Shown here in pieces: positions 18,161-26,600 of a stretch of 64,000 nt of DNA (positions are counted from its first letter, which is position 1; every line of letters starts with the position of its first letter). The translations under genes and the position numbers were made by a program. This stretch comes from Saprospiraceae bacterium (GTDB lineage Bacteria; Bacteroidota; Bacteroidia; Chitinophagales; Saprospiraceae). Below the pieces are notes generated by a model. The model searched no databases, was not told the origin of the DNA, and worked only from the letters and a program-made list of their open reading frames with translations. The stretch covers positions 1 through 64,000 of the forward strand of contig JANQQI010000026.1 in the NCBI GenBank assembly GCA_028285085.1. The letters run 5' to 3'.

Positions 18161-19051
18161 ATGAAAATCGTTCAAACCCTATGGTCCAAGCCGGCAGAGC
18201 AGTCGAGCGAGCAGGTCTTCGATCGTCTGCGTGGTGGTTGGTTGGATAAACGATATCACCTGATCAGTTGGGCGATGAGTTGTCTAAGTTGCCGACGATT
18301 TTACGATGAGGTGGAATTAGTCACCGACGCTGCGGGTCAAGCACTACTGATTGATCTACTGGACCTCCCCTACACTTCTATTCGCTGTGAATTGGATCAG
18401 CTCAACCACTATCATCCCAGTCTCTGGGCAATGGGTAAACTCTACGCTTACGGTATCCAAGATCAACCCTTTTTACATATCGACAGCGATGTATATCTAT
18501 GGGCTCGATTTCGCTCCGAAATTGAGCAAGCCGGGCTCGCTGTACAAAATGTGGAAATCAATCACAGCTATTACCGACAAGTTTTGGAGCAGCTCAATGA
18601 ACGCATTGCGCTACCCCAATGGATGATCGCACCTTTGCAAGCCGATGACCTGTATTCTATCAATGCTGGTATTCTTGGAGGACACGATCTTGAGTTTATC
18701 CAAAACTACGTACAACAGGCCCGCGGTTTGATTGATAAACACCAGGCCGCAATTGTCGGTGTCGATAATCCGGGATTAACGAATACCATTTTTGAACAAT
18801 ACCTTTTCTATCAATTGGCACAACGCGAAGGCCGTCCAATTGTTTGTTACTACCCAGATCCTGATCCGGGTGACTACAGTTATTTGGCCCATCTGTATGC
18901 TGTACCCCAACGGTCGCAGTATGTTCATTTAATTGGTAAAGGGAATAAAACCAGTCCCTTATTACTGGAACAATTGGAAGAAAGGCTGCGTCAAGAGTTT
19001 CCCGATTATTATTACAAAATCGAAGCATTGCTGGCAGATCAGCTGGTTTAA
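18161..19051 (+). CDS. GT-A-like glycosyltransferase (DUF6734-like), copy 1
   Basis: A 296-residue protein from the ATG at 18161 (MKIVQTLWS), matching the N terminus of its neighbour. It shares with the next gene the blocks GGWLDxxYxLxSWAxSCL, VELVTDxxGxAL, DLPYT and the DxD-type motif FLHIDSDVYLW (Asp108/Asp110), followed by INAGILGG. These are features of nucleotide-sugar-dependent GT-A transferases that handle glycans or peptides. No signal peptide or membrane segment is seen. I recall a similar family under DUF6734, but cannot verify that. The position just upstream of a lanthipeptide cluster suggests, without proving, a tailoring role. Confidence 0.65.
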   Translation: MKIVQTLWSKPAEQSSEQVFDRLRGGWLDKRYHLISWAMSCLSCRRFYDEVELVTDAAGQALLIDLLDLPYTSIRCELDQLNHYHPSLWAMGKLYAYGIQDQPFLHIDSDVYLWARFRSEIEQAGLAVQNVEINHSYYRQVLEQLNERIALPQWMIAPLQADDLYSINAGILGGHDLEFIQNYVQQARGLIDKHQAAIVGVDNPGLTNTIFEQYLFYQLAQREGRPIVCYYPDPDPGDYSYLAHLYAVPQRSQYVHLIGKGNKTSPLLLEQLEERLRQEFPDYYYKIEALLADQLV

Positions 19052-19081
19052 TGGTAGACGTTTAAATGTTGAACAACATCT

Positions 19082-19981
19082 ATGAAAATTGTACACAGTT
19101 ATTGGTCGAGTCCGAATCAAAAATCCAGAGGTTTCTTCATGGATGATCGCGCCAAAGGCGGCTGGCTGGATGAAAAATACAACTTGATGAGTTGGGCGCT
19201 TAGCTGTTTAAAAGCTAGGGAGTTTTATCCTCGCGTCGAGCTCGTCACCGATACCCCCGGCAAAGCCCTCTTTGTTGACACGCTTGGCTTGCCTTACACG
19301 GCCTGCTCTACGCGTCTTGACGAGCTGAGTCAGTATCCACAGGATTTGTGGACCGTTGGAAAGCTTTTTACCTACGCCATTCAGGATGAACCTTTCATTC
19401 ATATCGATGGTGATGTTTACTTTTGGGAGCCACTGGGGGCAGAGATTGAACAAGCCCCTTTGGTCGTGCAGCATCTCGAACAGGATTTGAGCTTTTATTG
19501 GGAGATGCTGCAGCAGATCTTGGAAAAGGATTTTGCGATTCCCGCACAGCTTTATAAGTATTTTGAACAACCCCAGCACTTAACGGCAATCAACGCTGGC
19601 ATCATTGGTGGTCAGCGTTCAGATTTTGTAAATACTTATGCCCAAACTGCTCTTCGATTCATCCAAAACAATCTGGATCGATTGTCAGAAATCAATATCA
19701 GCATTTTCGGTGTTTTTGTAGAACAATACTTTTTCCCTATTCTCGCTCAAGAGCACCAGATTCCAATTAAGTGCTACGATCCCGAGTTGTTGACTACTAC
19801 GACGGCCTACCAGAAATTTAATGAAATCTACGCCGTTCCAAAGCGCAGAACCTTCGTACACATGCTGGGATCACTGCCTAAAAAGGATCAATTTCATTGC
19901 GAAAATTTGGCTTCTCGATTACGCATCGAGTACCCTGAATATTATTTTAAAATTGAGGCTTTTATTGAAAATAATTGTTAG
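19082..19981 (+). CDS. GT-A-like glycosyltransferase (DUF6734-like), copy 2
   Basis: A 299-residue paralogue of the preceding gene, separated by 30 bases and in the same orientation, so probably one transcription unit. The conserved blocks are GGWLDEKYNLMSWALSCL, VELVTDTPGKALF, FIHIDGDVYFW (DxD: Asp109/Asp111) and INAGIIGG. The C terminus ends with the same YPEYYFKIEAF motif as its partner. The two copies differ in the central region, where acceptor specificity would be expected to lie. A 402-base gap then leads to the first lanthipeptide precursor; a weak 8-bp hairpin at 20069-20094 without a T-run could be its terminator. Confidence 0.65.
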   Translation: MKIVHSYWSSPNQKSRGFFMDDRAKGGWLDEKYNLMSWALSCLKAREFYPRVELVTDTPGKALFVDTLGLPYTACSTRLDELSQYPQDLWTVGKLFTYAIQDEPFIHIDGDVYFWEPLGAEIEQAPLVVQHLEQDLSFYWEMLQQILEKDFAIPAQLYKYFEQPQHLTAINAGIIGGQRSDFVNTYAQTALRFIQNNLDRLSEINISIFGVFVEQYFFPILAQEHQIPIKCYDPELLTTTTAYQKFNEIYAVPKRRTFVHMLGSLPKKDQFHCENLASRLRIEYPEYYFKIEAFIENNC

Positions 19982-20068
19982 TTCACGACGTTTAATTAAA
20001 AACCTTATATTATAAGAGGGATATTTTGCGAAATATAAAATATTCCTTTAAATTTGGAGACTTAAACA

Positions 20069-20094
20069 AAGCAACTAGAGAAAACAAGTTGCTT
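20069..20094 (+). terminator. Possible weak terminator between glycosyltransferases and precursor genes
   Basis: An 8-bp inverted repeat (20069-20076 with 20087-20094) with a 10-base loop. There is no uninterrupted T-run after it, so it may be only an attenuator or incidental. Otherwise the gap 19982-20383 shows no convincing gene; the short open frame at 20154-20372 does not look like a protein. Confidence 0.3.
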
Positions 20095-20360
20095 CTTCCG
20101 CAAACCTCTCATTACGCTCAACAAGAAGCAAGGCCTCCGTACCTTTCTTCACTTTGATTGGATTAGTACTCTTCGACGTCTATTCCATATCAAATCTTTT
20201 ACTATCTACATTTTCACTCGATCTGTTTAAACCACAGCTACCAAACTACATTGGTCTAAGTTGTATCATTCCCTTTTTGTCTGTAGGCACTGAGTACTGT
20301 CCTATTCAGGCCTGGCCATTTTATGTCTTGTTCCGAGTGGAACTCCAAACGCGGTATTAT

Positions 20361-20386
20361 TTAACCCTTTAAATATTTGAATCATG
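20361..20386 (+). promoter_or_regulatory. Conserved 5' block before precursor 1 (copy A)
   Basis: TTAACCCTTTAAATATTT followed by GAATCATG occurs here and, with small changes, before precursor 3 (21018-21044), but not before precursor 2. It could be a translation-enhancing AT-rich leader or a binding site inherited with gene duplication. Confidence 0.45.
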
Positions 20387-20638
20387 AAAAAGATCAAATT
20401 GAAACTGAACAAAAAGGTCGTAACGGCTTTGTCGCAGGAAGAAATGCAACAAGCTCAGGGAGGTCACTCCTACTACCTTTGTTACACTCAGTACTGTGGA
20501 AGCGGTAGCTGCTACTGCGGTTCTAGTAACTGTCCAAGTGCTACGAATTGTGCTAGCGACAACTGTCCAAGCGACTCTGGTTGCGGTAGCGGCAGCGGTG
20601 GTACTAGTCAAAGCCACAGCTACTACATGTGCTGCTAA
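20384..20638 (+). CDS. lanA: Lanthipeptide precursor 1 (84 aa, GG leader)
   Basis: An 84-residue precursor. The leader (residues 1-27) starts MKKIKLKLNKK and ends LSQEEMQQAQGG, a class I lanthipeptide leader of the Bacteroidota double-Gly type. The 57-residue core is rich in Cys (10), Ser and Gly, with CPS units. It opens with HSYYLC directly after the GG and closes with HSYYMCC, so both ends carry the same motif. LanB would dehydrate Ser/Thr and LanC would join them to Cys, giving up to ten rings, though some Cys may stay free or form disulfides. The exporter's C39 domain would cut after GG. The start is fixed by the identical MKKIK N terminus of all three precursors. Confidence 0.88.
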   Translation: MKKIKLKLNKKVVTALSQEEMQQAQGGHSYYLCYTQYCGSGSCYCGSSNCPSATNCASDNCPSDSGCGSGSGGTSQSHSYYMCC

Positions 20639-20651
20639 GAGCATTAATTGT

Positions 20652-20684
20652 CCAATCGGGATGTTCCGTCCCGATTGGCTTTTT
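20652..20684 (+). terminator. Intercistronic terminator/attenuator after precursor 1
   Basis: A perfect 10-bp stem (20652-20661 with 20669-20678), a 7-base loop and CTTTTT. It starts 13 bases after the precursor 1 stop codon and 45 bases before the precursor 2 start, so it should uncouple the amount of precursor 1 from the downstream genes. Confidence 0.8.
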
Positions 20685-20729
20685 CCTTGTTATTGCCTTT
20701 TTCAATTCACCCAAAAGCCAGATCATCAA

Positions 20730-20957
20730 ATGAAAAAAATAAAACTCAAGCTCAATAAGAAAATTATCTCTGAACTGAGTCGACTGGAAATGCAACAAGC
20801 GCAAGGTGGACACTCCTATTATTTGTGCAATCCTTCGGATCGTAACTGCGACCCCGACCCCAGCGCGGCTTGTCCAACAACTTGTTGTCCTTCAGCTCAG
20901 TCCATTATCTGTCCACCAGCATCAGGGAATCAGCACAGCTATTACTCTTGTTGCTAA
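20730..20957 (+). CDS. lanA: Lanthipeptide precursor 2 (75 aa, GG leader)
   Basis: A 75-residue precursor from the ATG at 20730; the open frame extends further upstream, but the leader similarity fixes this start. The leader (1-27) begins MKKIKLKLNKKII and ends QQAQGG, almost identical to precursor 1. The 48-residue core has eight Cys and begins HSYYLC and ends HSYYSCC, again repeating its first motif at its end. The middle is Pro/Asp-rich (NPSDRNCDPDPS) with CPTTCCPS, quite different from precursors 1 and 3. So the cluster likely makes several related but distinct products with the same enzymes. It is preceded by the attenuator hairpin rather than the conserved AT-rich block found before the other two precursors. 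Confidence 0.88.
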   Translation: MKKIKLKLNKKIISELSRLEMQQAQGGHSYYLCNPSDRNCDPDPSAACPTTCCPSAQSIICPPASGNQHSYYSCC

Positions 20958-21017
20958 CTGCCGAATCGATACGCTTGGTTAGAATGAATGAGAATGTAAA
21001 ACGTCTTCTCGTATTTC

Positions 21018-21044
21018 TTAACCCTTAAATATTTTTCAATCATG
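21018..21044 (+). promoter_or_regulatory. Conserved 5' block before precursor 3 (copy B)
   Basis: TTAACCCTTAAATATTTTT leading to CAATCATG; it matches the block before precursor 1 except for small insertions. It suggests that precursors 1 and 3 arose by duplication of a unit including the 5' UTR. Confidence 0.45.
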
Positions 21045-21281
21045 AAAAAAATCAAAATCAAGCTTAACAAAAAGGTCATCTCGGCACTAAGCAAAGAAGA
21101 GATGGGGCAAGCTCAAGGTGGAAACTCCTACTACGGCTGTGATTCTGATGCTTGTCTTAGTATTACCTGTTGGCCCAGTGTCCACGTTTGTCCTTCTGAA
21201 GGATGTCCAAGCGAAGGTTGTCCTTCGGCTTCTGTTTGTATCAGTACTGGTGGTGATAGTTTTTACAACTGCTGCCGTTAG
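21042..21281 (+). CDS. lanA: Lanthipeptide precursor 3 (79 aa, GG leader)
   Basis: A 79-residue precursor with the shared 27-residue leader (MKKIKIKLNKKVISALSKEEM...QGG). The 52-residue core has nine Cys. It opens NSYYGC and closes DSFYNCCR, a variant of the same end motif, with a trailing Arg not present in the other two. The centre has a tandem CPSEGCPSEGCPS repeat, a regular i to i+5 Cys pattern with Ser two residues after each Cys, well suited to repeating small lanthionine rings. It lies 190 bases before lanC. The hairpin at 21419-21443 in that gap has no T-run. Confidence 0.88.
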   Translation: MKKIKIKLNKKVISALSKEEMGQAQGGNSYYGCDSDACLSITCWPSVHVCPSEGCPSEGCPSASVCISTGGDSFYNCCR

Positions 21282-21418
21282 TGACCTTACACAGCTCATC
21301 AGAAGTTATCAGTAACCCGTTTGTCCTCTTGTTCATCCAATCATTATGGCGGTGCAAGTTGGGATAAAAACCAGTTGCTACACTTGTGGCTAAACACTGG
21401 TCATCGTACCGAATTAGC

Positions 21419-21443
21419 GGAGCCAGTCCCTTGGATTGGCTCC
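21419..21443 (+). other. Hairpin between precursor 3 and lanC
   Basis: A 10-bp stem (21419-21428 with 21434-21443, one G-U pair) and a 5-base loop, without a T-run. It may protect the 3' end of the precursor mRNA after processing or act as a leaky terminator that sets the precursor-to-enzyme ratio. The remainder of the gap 21282-21471 shows no gene. Confidence 0.45.
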
Positions 21444-21471
21444 AATTATCGCAAATAAAAAGTAACCCTAA

Positions 21472-22665
21472 ATGATAAAAACTGAATTTCCCTATCACGC
21501 TTTAGATGCGATGGCCGAGACCTACCCTTACCTTAGCCAACCCGCTTCTTTTTACCTGTTATCCGGTGATTTGGGGATGGTTTTTTACCAAATCCATCGC
21601 GCTTTACATCAACAGGAAACCGAATTACCGCCTGAAGTTGAGTTGTTTCTCGAACGCTATACTTCGCATATGCACCTCTCCCCCCAGACTTACAGCTTCG
21701 CCGAAGGTGGGACGGGCTTTAGTTGGGTCCTGGCTTATCTCAACAACCTGGGTATTCTGGAATTTGATGACGAAGATTTTGCTGAGCTCGACACCTTTGT
21801 CCATCAAATGGGGATGCACCAATTTCAGTTGGGCAACTATGATTTGTGGTACGGTGGGATAGGCTCCGCGCTTTACTTCTGGGAAAGAGGTGGTGATCAT
21901 CCCTACTTTGCACAAGCCATCGATACTCTGGATCAAACGGCCATTAAGGACGAGCAAGGTATTCGCTGGCTCTACCAGCGCCGCTTAGCTTTTGAGGGAA
22001 AAGAACAAGCAGATTTCGGTTTTGCACACGGTTTGCTATCCGTGATGGTCTTCCTCGCTCGGGTACACCAAATGGGGATTCGAAAAGAAAAATCCATGGC
22101 GCTACTCGAAGGGCTCTTCAAATTTTTACAGCCCGCGATCAAGCTCAGCGCTGAAGGCCGAAATTTTCCTTCCGCCTTACAATACAATGGCGACGCACCC
22201 GGCGTCAAGTTCACCAATCGCCTAGCCTTTTGCTATGGAGATCTCGGCGCCGCTTGTGCCTTTCAATTGATTGGTAATTACACGGGACAAGATCGCTTTT
22301 TTGAGCTGGCACAGCAGCTTGGCCATAGAACTTTAGGTCGCCAATCCGCTGAAGATACCGGCTTAAGCTTTGGCGGTATGTGCCATGGCTTTTACGGTGC
22401 AGCCTATCTCTACGCCAAACTTCATCACTGGACTGGTGACAAAGCTTACCAAACCGCTATGGAATTTTGGCAAGAAGAAGGCCACGCCTTTATCGAACGG
22501 GTTGGTGGTATAAAAAATTTCTGTGGGGATGCGGCCTTTACGGAGTCTGGCACCATCATCGACCATGGCTTTATCAACGGCAGTAGCGGTGCGGCACTGG
22601 CCCAATTAACTATTGACAATAAAATGCAACATGCCGGCTGGGATCGGATGCTATTTCTGAGCTAG
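21472..22665 (+). CDS. lanC: Lanthionine synthetase C (LanC cyclase)
   Basis: A 397-residue cyclase with the alpha/alpha-barrel GxxG pattern: WYGGIGSALYF, FGFAHGLLSVMVFL, LAFCYGDLGAACAF, GMCHGFYGAAYLY and a C-terminal NGSSGAAL. Zinc ligands are Cys254 (FCYG), Cys304 and His305 (MCHG), all present, so it should activate Cys thiols for attack on dehydroalanine or dehydrobutyrine and form lanthionine rings. Length is typical for stand-alone class I LanC. It starts 190 bases after precursor 3 and begins the enzyme operon; the next gene follows after 22 bases. The second LanC-like protein downstream (26849-28753) lacks these ligands, so this is the active cyclase. Confidence 0.93.
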   Translation: MIKTEFPYHALDAMAETYPYLSQPASFYLLSGDLGMVFYQIHRALHQQETELPPEVELFLERYTSHMHLSPQTYSFAEGGTGFSWVLAYLNNLGILEFDDEDFAELDTFVHQMGMHQFQLGNYDLWYGGIGSALYFWERGGDHPYFAQAIDTLDQTAIKDEQGIRWLYQRRLAFEGKEQADFGFAHGLLSVMVFLARVHQMGIRKEKSMALLEGLFKFLQPAIKLSAEGRNFPSALQYNGDAPGVKFTNRLAFCYGDLGAACAFQLIGNYTGQDRFFELAQQLGHRTLGRQSAEDTGLSFGGMCHGFYGAAYLYAKLHHWTGDKAYQTAMEFWQEEGHAFIERVGGIKNFCGDAAFTESGTIIDHGFINGSSGAALAQLTIDNKMQHAGWDRMLFLS

Positions 22666-22687
22666 CAAGTTGCTTAAAACTAATGAT

Positions 22688-23617
22688 ATGCTAAAACTAG
22701 GTTTATTAGACTTTGGCTTTTTTGATGCACCACGCTTACACTCTTACGAGGTGCTCGACAATCTTTTTGAGGTCGCTCCCAAAGCTGACGAATTAGGGTT
22801 TTCACGCTATTGGCTGGCCGAGCATTACGAACATGGTGTCGGCTGGCGCAATCCCGATCATCTTGTGGGCTTACTTTGCGGATCAACTGAGCAGATCAAG
22901 GTTGGCCCGGCGGGCGTACTCTTGCTTTTACACAGCCCTTTGGCGGTAGTACAACGCTATAAACAGTTGGCCTACTTGTTTGACGGTCGTATTGATCTAG
23001 GTTTAGCCCGCGGGGTATCAGAACAACACGTTGCTAAGGCACTGTGGCAGCAAGATGAGGTTGATTTCTCTCGCGATCGGTACGCGCAAATGATGCAAGA
23101 ATTATTTCACTTTTTCCGAGGTACATTCCCAGAAGATCATCCCAGCAAAAGCATAACGGTTCCACCTCACACCCATGTAGAACCTGAGGTCTGGACTCTA
23201 GGAACAGGCCGGGGAAGTATTCCTTTTGCGTTGGAATACAACACCGCCTTTTCCTTATCTCTTTTTCACAAAACAGCTAATGCTAATGGTGGTGGGCGCC
23301 CGGAGTATTTACACGAACTACAAGATCGTTACCGGGAACAATTTGGGGTTGAAGCACGCTGCAACATCTGTATCGGTGGCTTATGTGCCCCCAGCTACGA
23401 GGAGGCCCAGCGGCGGCTAAAGTTGCACGTTCAAGCCCATGCCTCTATTGAGCAAAATGTGGTCGGCACACCCGAATCTTGCCGGGAACAATTACTGGAA
23501 TTACAGGATAAATACCGGGTAGACGAAATCATTTTTTGTGATTTGAACGTCCGTTTGGAGCACCGATTGGAAGGGCTACAAATGCTAGCCGAAACGATGC
23601 AGATGGTGGTTGTTTAG
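22688..23617 (+). CDS. Luciferase-like flavin-dependent monooxygenase (LLM class)
   Basis: A 309-residue protein from the ATG at 22688 (MLKLGLLDFGFF), chosen over a TTG six codons upstream because LxLLDF is the normal first strand. Features of the bacterial-luciferase TIM-barrel family are YWLAEHYE (FMN-pocket region), VGPAGVLLLLHSPLAVVQRYKQLAYLFDGRIDLGLARG and a late VVGTPESCREQL. LLMs use FMNH2 supplied by a reductase and O2 to hydroxylate or oxidise small molecules. Lying inside the lanthipeptide operon with 22-base gaps on both sides, it very likely oxidises the modified peptide; the reaction is unknown. No flavin reductase is encoded nearby. Confidence 0.88.
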   Translation: MLKLGLLDFGFFDAPRLHSYEVLDNLFEVAPKADELGFSRYWLAEHYEHGVGWRNPDHLVGLLCGSTEQIKVGPAGVLLLLHSPLAVVQRYKQLAYLFDGRIDLGLARGVSEQHVAKALWQQDEVDFSRDRYAQMMQELFHFFRGTFPEDHPSKSITVPPHTHVEPEVWTLGTGRGSIPFALEYNTAFSLSLFHKTANANGGGRPEYLHELQDRYREQFGVEARCNICIGGLCAPSYEEAQRRLKLHVQAHASIEQNVVGTPESCREQLLELQDKYRVDEIIFCDLNVRLEHRLEGLQMLAETMQMVVV

Positions 23618-23639
23618 AGTTATTTAAAATTAGATTATT

Positions 23640-26600
23640 TTGAAAAATTATCAGCTTTCCCCTCATTTTATATTGCGTTGTCCTTTGCTGCCCTATACGG
23701 AGATGATCCGCCGGTTGGATGGTGCAGATCACGCAGCTACTTCTAAAATCATGAAAGCCTATTTCGCTCAACCCCAGGTTTTCGAAGCTTTGCTCATCGC
23801 CGCCCCTGAGCTCGCCGAACGCTGTCGACAATGGCTCAATGATGAACTTAATAGCAATAGCCGCTCCCAGGATATCGAAACTGGATTGATGCGCTACTTG
23901 AGCCGAATGACTTTCCGGGCCACTCCCTTTGGGCTCTTTGCAGGATACAGCGTTGGCGAGTGGCAAAAAACGCCTGATGTCACCTTTTACGCCAATCAAA
24001 AGCATCTCAAGCGTCGCTCTCGTCTGAATATCGAGTTCATTTATCAGTATTTGAAAATGATCGTTCATTCTCCAACGGCAAAAGCCTGTTGTCGATTTTT
24101 CACCAATACCACCACATACCAGATGGGAGACGAGCTGCGGTATTTGGAATTTAAATTGGACGGCAAAAAGGATCGGGATCGCATTAGCTCGGTTGAGGAT
24201 AACGAGTTTTTACAAGCCGTGCTCGTCCGGGCACGGGAGGGGGCCTATTATCAAGAATTAATTCGATTGTTAACCGACATGGAGGTAGATGATGAAAGTG
24301 CTGCAGAATTTGTTGATGATCTCATTAGCTCAGATTTATTGCACAATGAGTTACTCCATCTCCCGGTTTTGGGTAAGGATTACCTTATGCACGCCATTGA
24401 CATCCTCGATCGCATTAAAGTCGATTTTCAGCTGGCAAACAAGCATGAATTGGTACAAGCTCAAACCAAATTAAAACAACTCCAAGCGGACCTCAATCAG
24501 TTTGATCAGCAAGTTGCCGAGGGAGCTACAAACGGTGATTTTTTGAAAAAGGCCGCCCAGCGCTGGTTTGACAAGGAAGAGCCCGAGGCCTTCCCTCTCC
24601 AAGTGGAAATGTTCCGGCCACTCAAATCTAGTCAATTGGATTATACGATCGCCGCTAGTGTCCGCCGAGCCTTGAAAGTAGCGAATCGTTTCAGTCCACA
24701 TGGCCAAGGTGAACATTCAAACCTTCGACGCTTTCGCAACGCTTTCTTACAGCGTTTTGAAGGTCGGGAAATGCCGTTGATGCAAGCCCTTGATCCAGAG
24801 AGTGGCATTGCCTATCCCAATCCTGATACAATCAAGGCCGGTAAGCTCGGATTCATTGAAGATGTCCCAGCCGGGCGGAATCAAAATAATGGTCAAACCC
24901 CGACGGTACGCTGGGGAGAGATCGATGCTTATTTATTTAAACTCTGCCAACGAGCTCAGAAAGAACAACTCCACGAAGTTGAAATCAAGGATGAGGATAT
25001 CCGGGATTTGCCACAAGACTGGAAAACTAATCCTTGGTCCATCAATGCTCAAATTGCTTTGCTAGATCGAGAAAGTCCTATTCCGGGGAAGCCCTTGATC
25101 CAACTCAAGGTGGCCGGCGGTAGTTGCTCAGCTAACCTCATTAGTCGCTTCTCAGGCTTGGATGCCCAGCTTGATGAGCATGTTCAAAATATTCCCCGGC
25201 AAGAGCAGGAATTACAACCGGAAGTTATACTGGCCGAAATAGTTCATCACGCCAAACTCGAACACGGTAACTTTATGTTTCGGCCACACCTGCGGAAGTA
25301 CGAAATTCCTCTGCAAGCGGTCTCGTTACTCCCACCGGAGCAGCAAATTCCAGTAGATGACCTCTTCGTTTCGGTCAACGGCGAACGGGTTATTCTTCGT
25401 TCCAAACGTTTGAATCGAGAAATCGTACCGATGCTCACGATTCCGCATAATTTCAATGCGACATTCAATCTGGGGGTTTATCGATTCCTTTGTAATTTGC
25501 AGACCCAGAATCGAACGGCCTGGTTCAATTTTTCGTGGCGGGACACTTCGCAGTTATTCACATTCCTGCCGCGGGTGCGCTATGAGAATATCATTTTGGC
25601 ACCCGCTCAGTGGTATTGCCGCAAGGAACAAGTTGAGCATATGTATAAACTTCAGGACCGCACACTTCAGGAAGCCATTAAGGCTTTTCGGGCGGAGTGG
25701 CGCATTCCACGATACGTCTGCATTGCTCATCCGGGCTCCGATAATAAACTCTTTGTAGATTTAGATAATCCTGTTTTCCAGGAAGTCTTCCGCAAGTTTT
25801 TGCGAAAAAATCCGATGGTTCACATTATCGAATCTCTTTTCCCAGAACACGAGCCGATGTTGAAAGATGAGGCCGATGAAGGCTACGCCAACGAAATGCT
25901 CGTCTCCTTTGTTCACAAGGTCCACCGGCCCTGGCCGAAGCCAAAACGTCAAACGGAATCCCCTTTACCCATTCCGCGAAGCTTTGCTCCAGGTAGCGAG
26001 TGGTTATACTTCAAAGTCTACCTCGGCGTCAATTCAGCCGATGAATTCTTGACGGATAAACTGCTGCCACTTGTCAATCATTTGCGTAAGCATCAGCTCA
26101 TTCGGCAATTCTTCTTCATTCGCTATTCTGATCCAGAGTTTCATCTTCGAATTCGCTTCCGTGTTAGTGATCCTCAGCACTTAGGGCAGCTCATGTATCA
26201 CTGGCATCAAATTACAGGACCACTTGTCCATCAAGACATTATAAAAAAGGTCCAATTGGATACTTACGGGCGAGAAATTGAGCGCTACGGAGCAAAGAGT
26301 ATAGAATTGGCCGAGCGGATATTTGATTTAGATTCCGGGCATATTATTGGCTTTCTGCGGCGACAGAAAGAACATCCCGAGTCCGAAACTTTGCGCTGGC
26401 AGCTGGGATTAGCGATCTTCGAAGATTATCTAACGGCCTTTGGCTACACGGGCCATTCACGAGCGGCTTTTATTCAACGCGGATACGATAATTACTTTCG
26501 AGAATTTAGCGGTAGTAAGCATACGCTTAAGGCTATCAACAAAAAATATAAGCAACATCAAGCAGCCATTCGGGACATCGTAAACGGTAGCCAACAACTC

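Noticed and set aside
20154..20372. 72-codon frame just upstream of precursor 1, considered as a fourth precursor or immunity peptide
   Set aside because: It has no leader similarity, no GG site and does not look like a membrane immunity peptide; it probably is untranslated leader.
21180..21240. Short tandem repeats in precursor 3 considered as a CRISPR-like or phase-variation repeat
   Set aside because: They are in-frame CPSEG codon repeats within a peptide gene, too few and too short for either.
23529..24068. 179-codon minus-strand frame over the LLM/lanB junction
   Set aside because: It overlaps two certain genes and encodes nothing recognisable.
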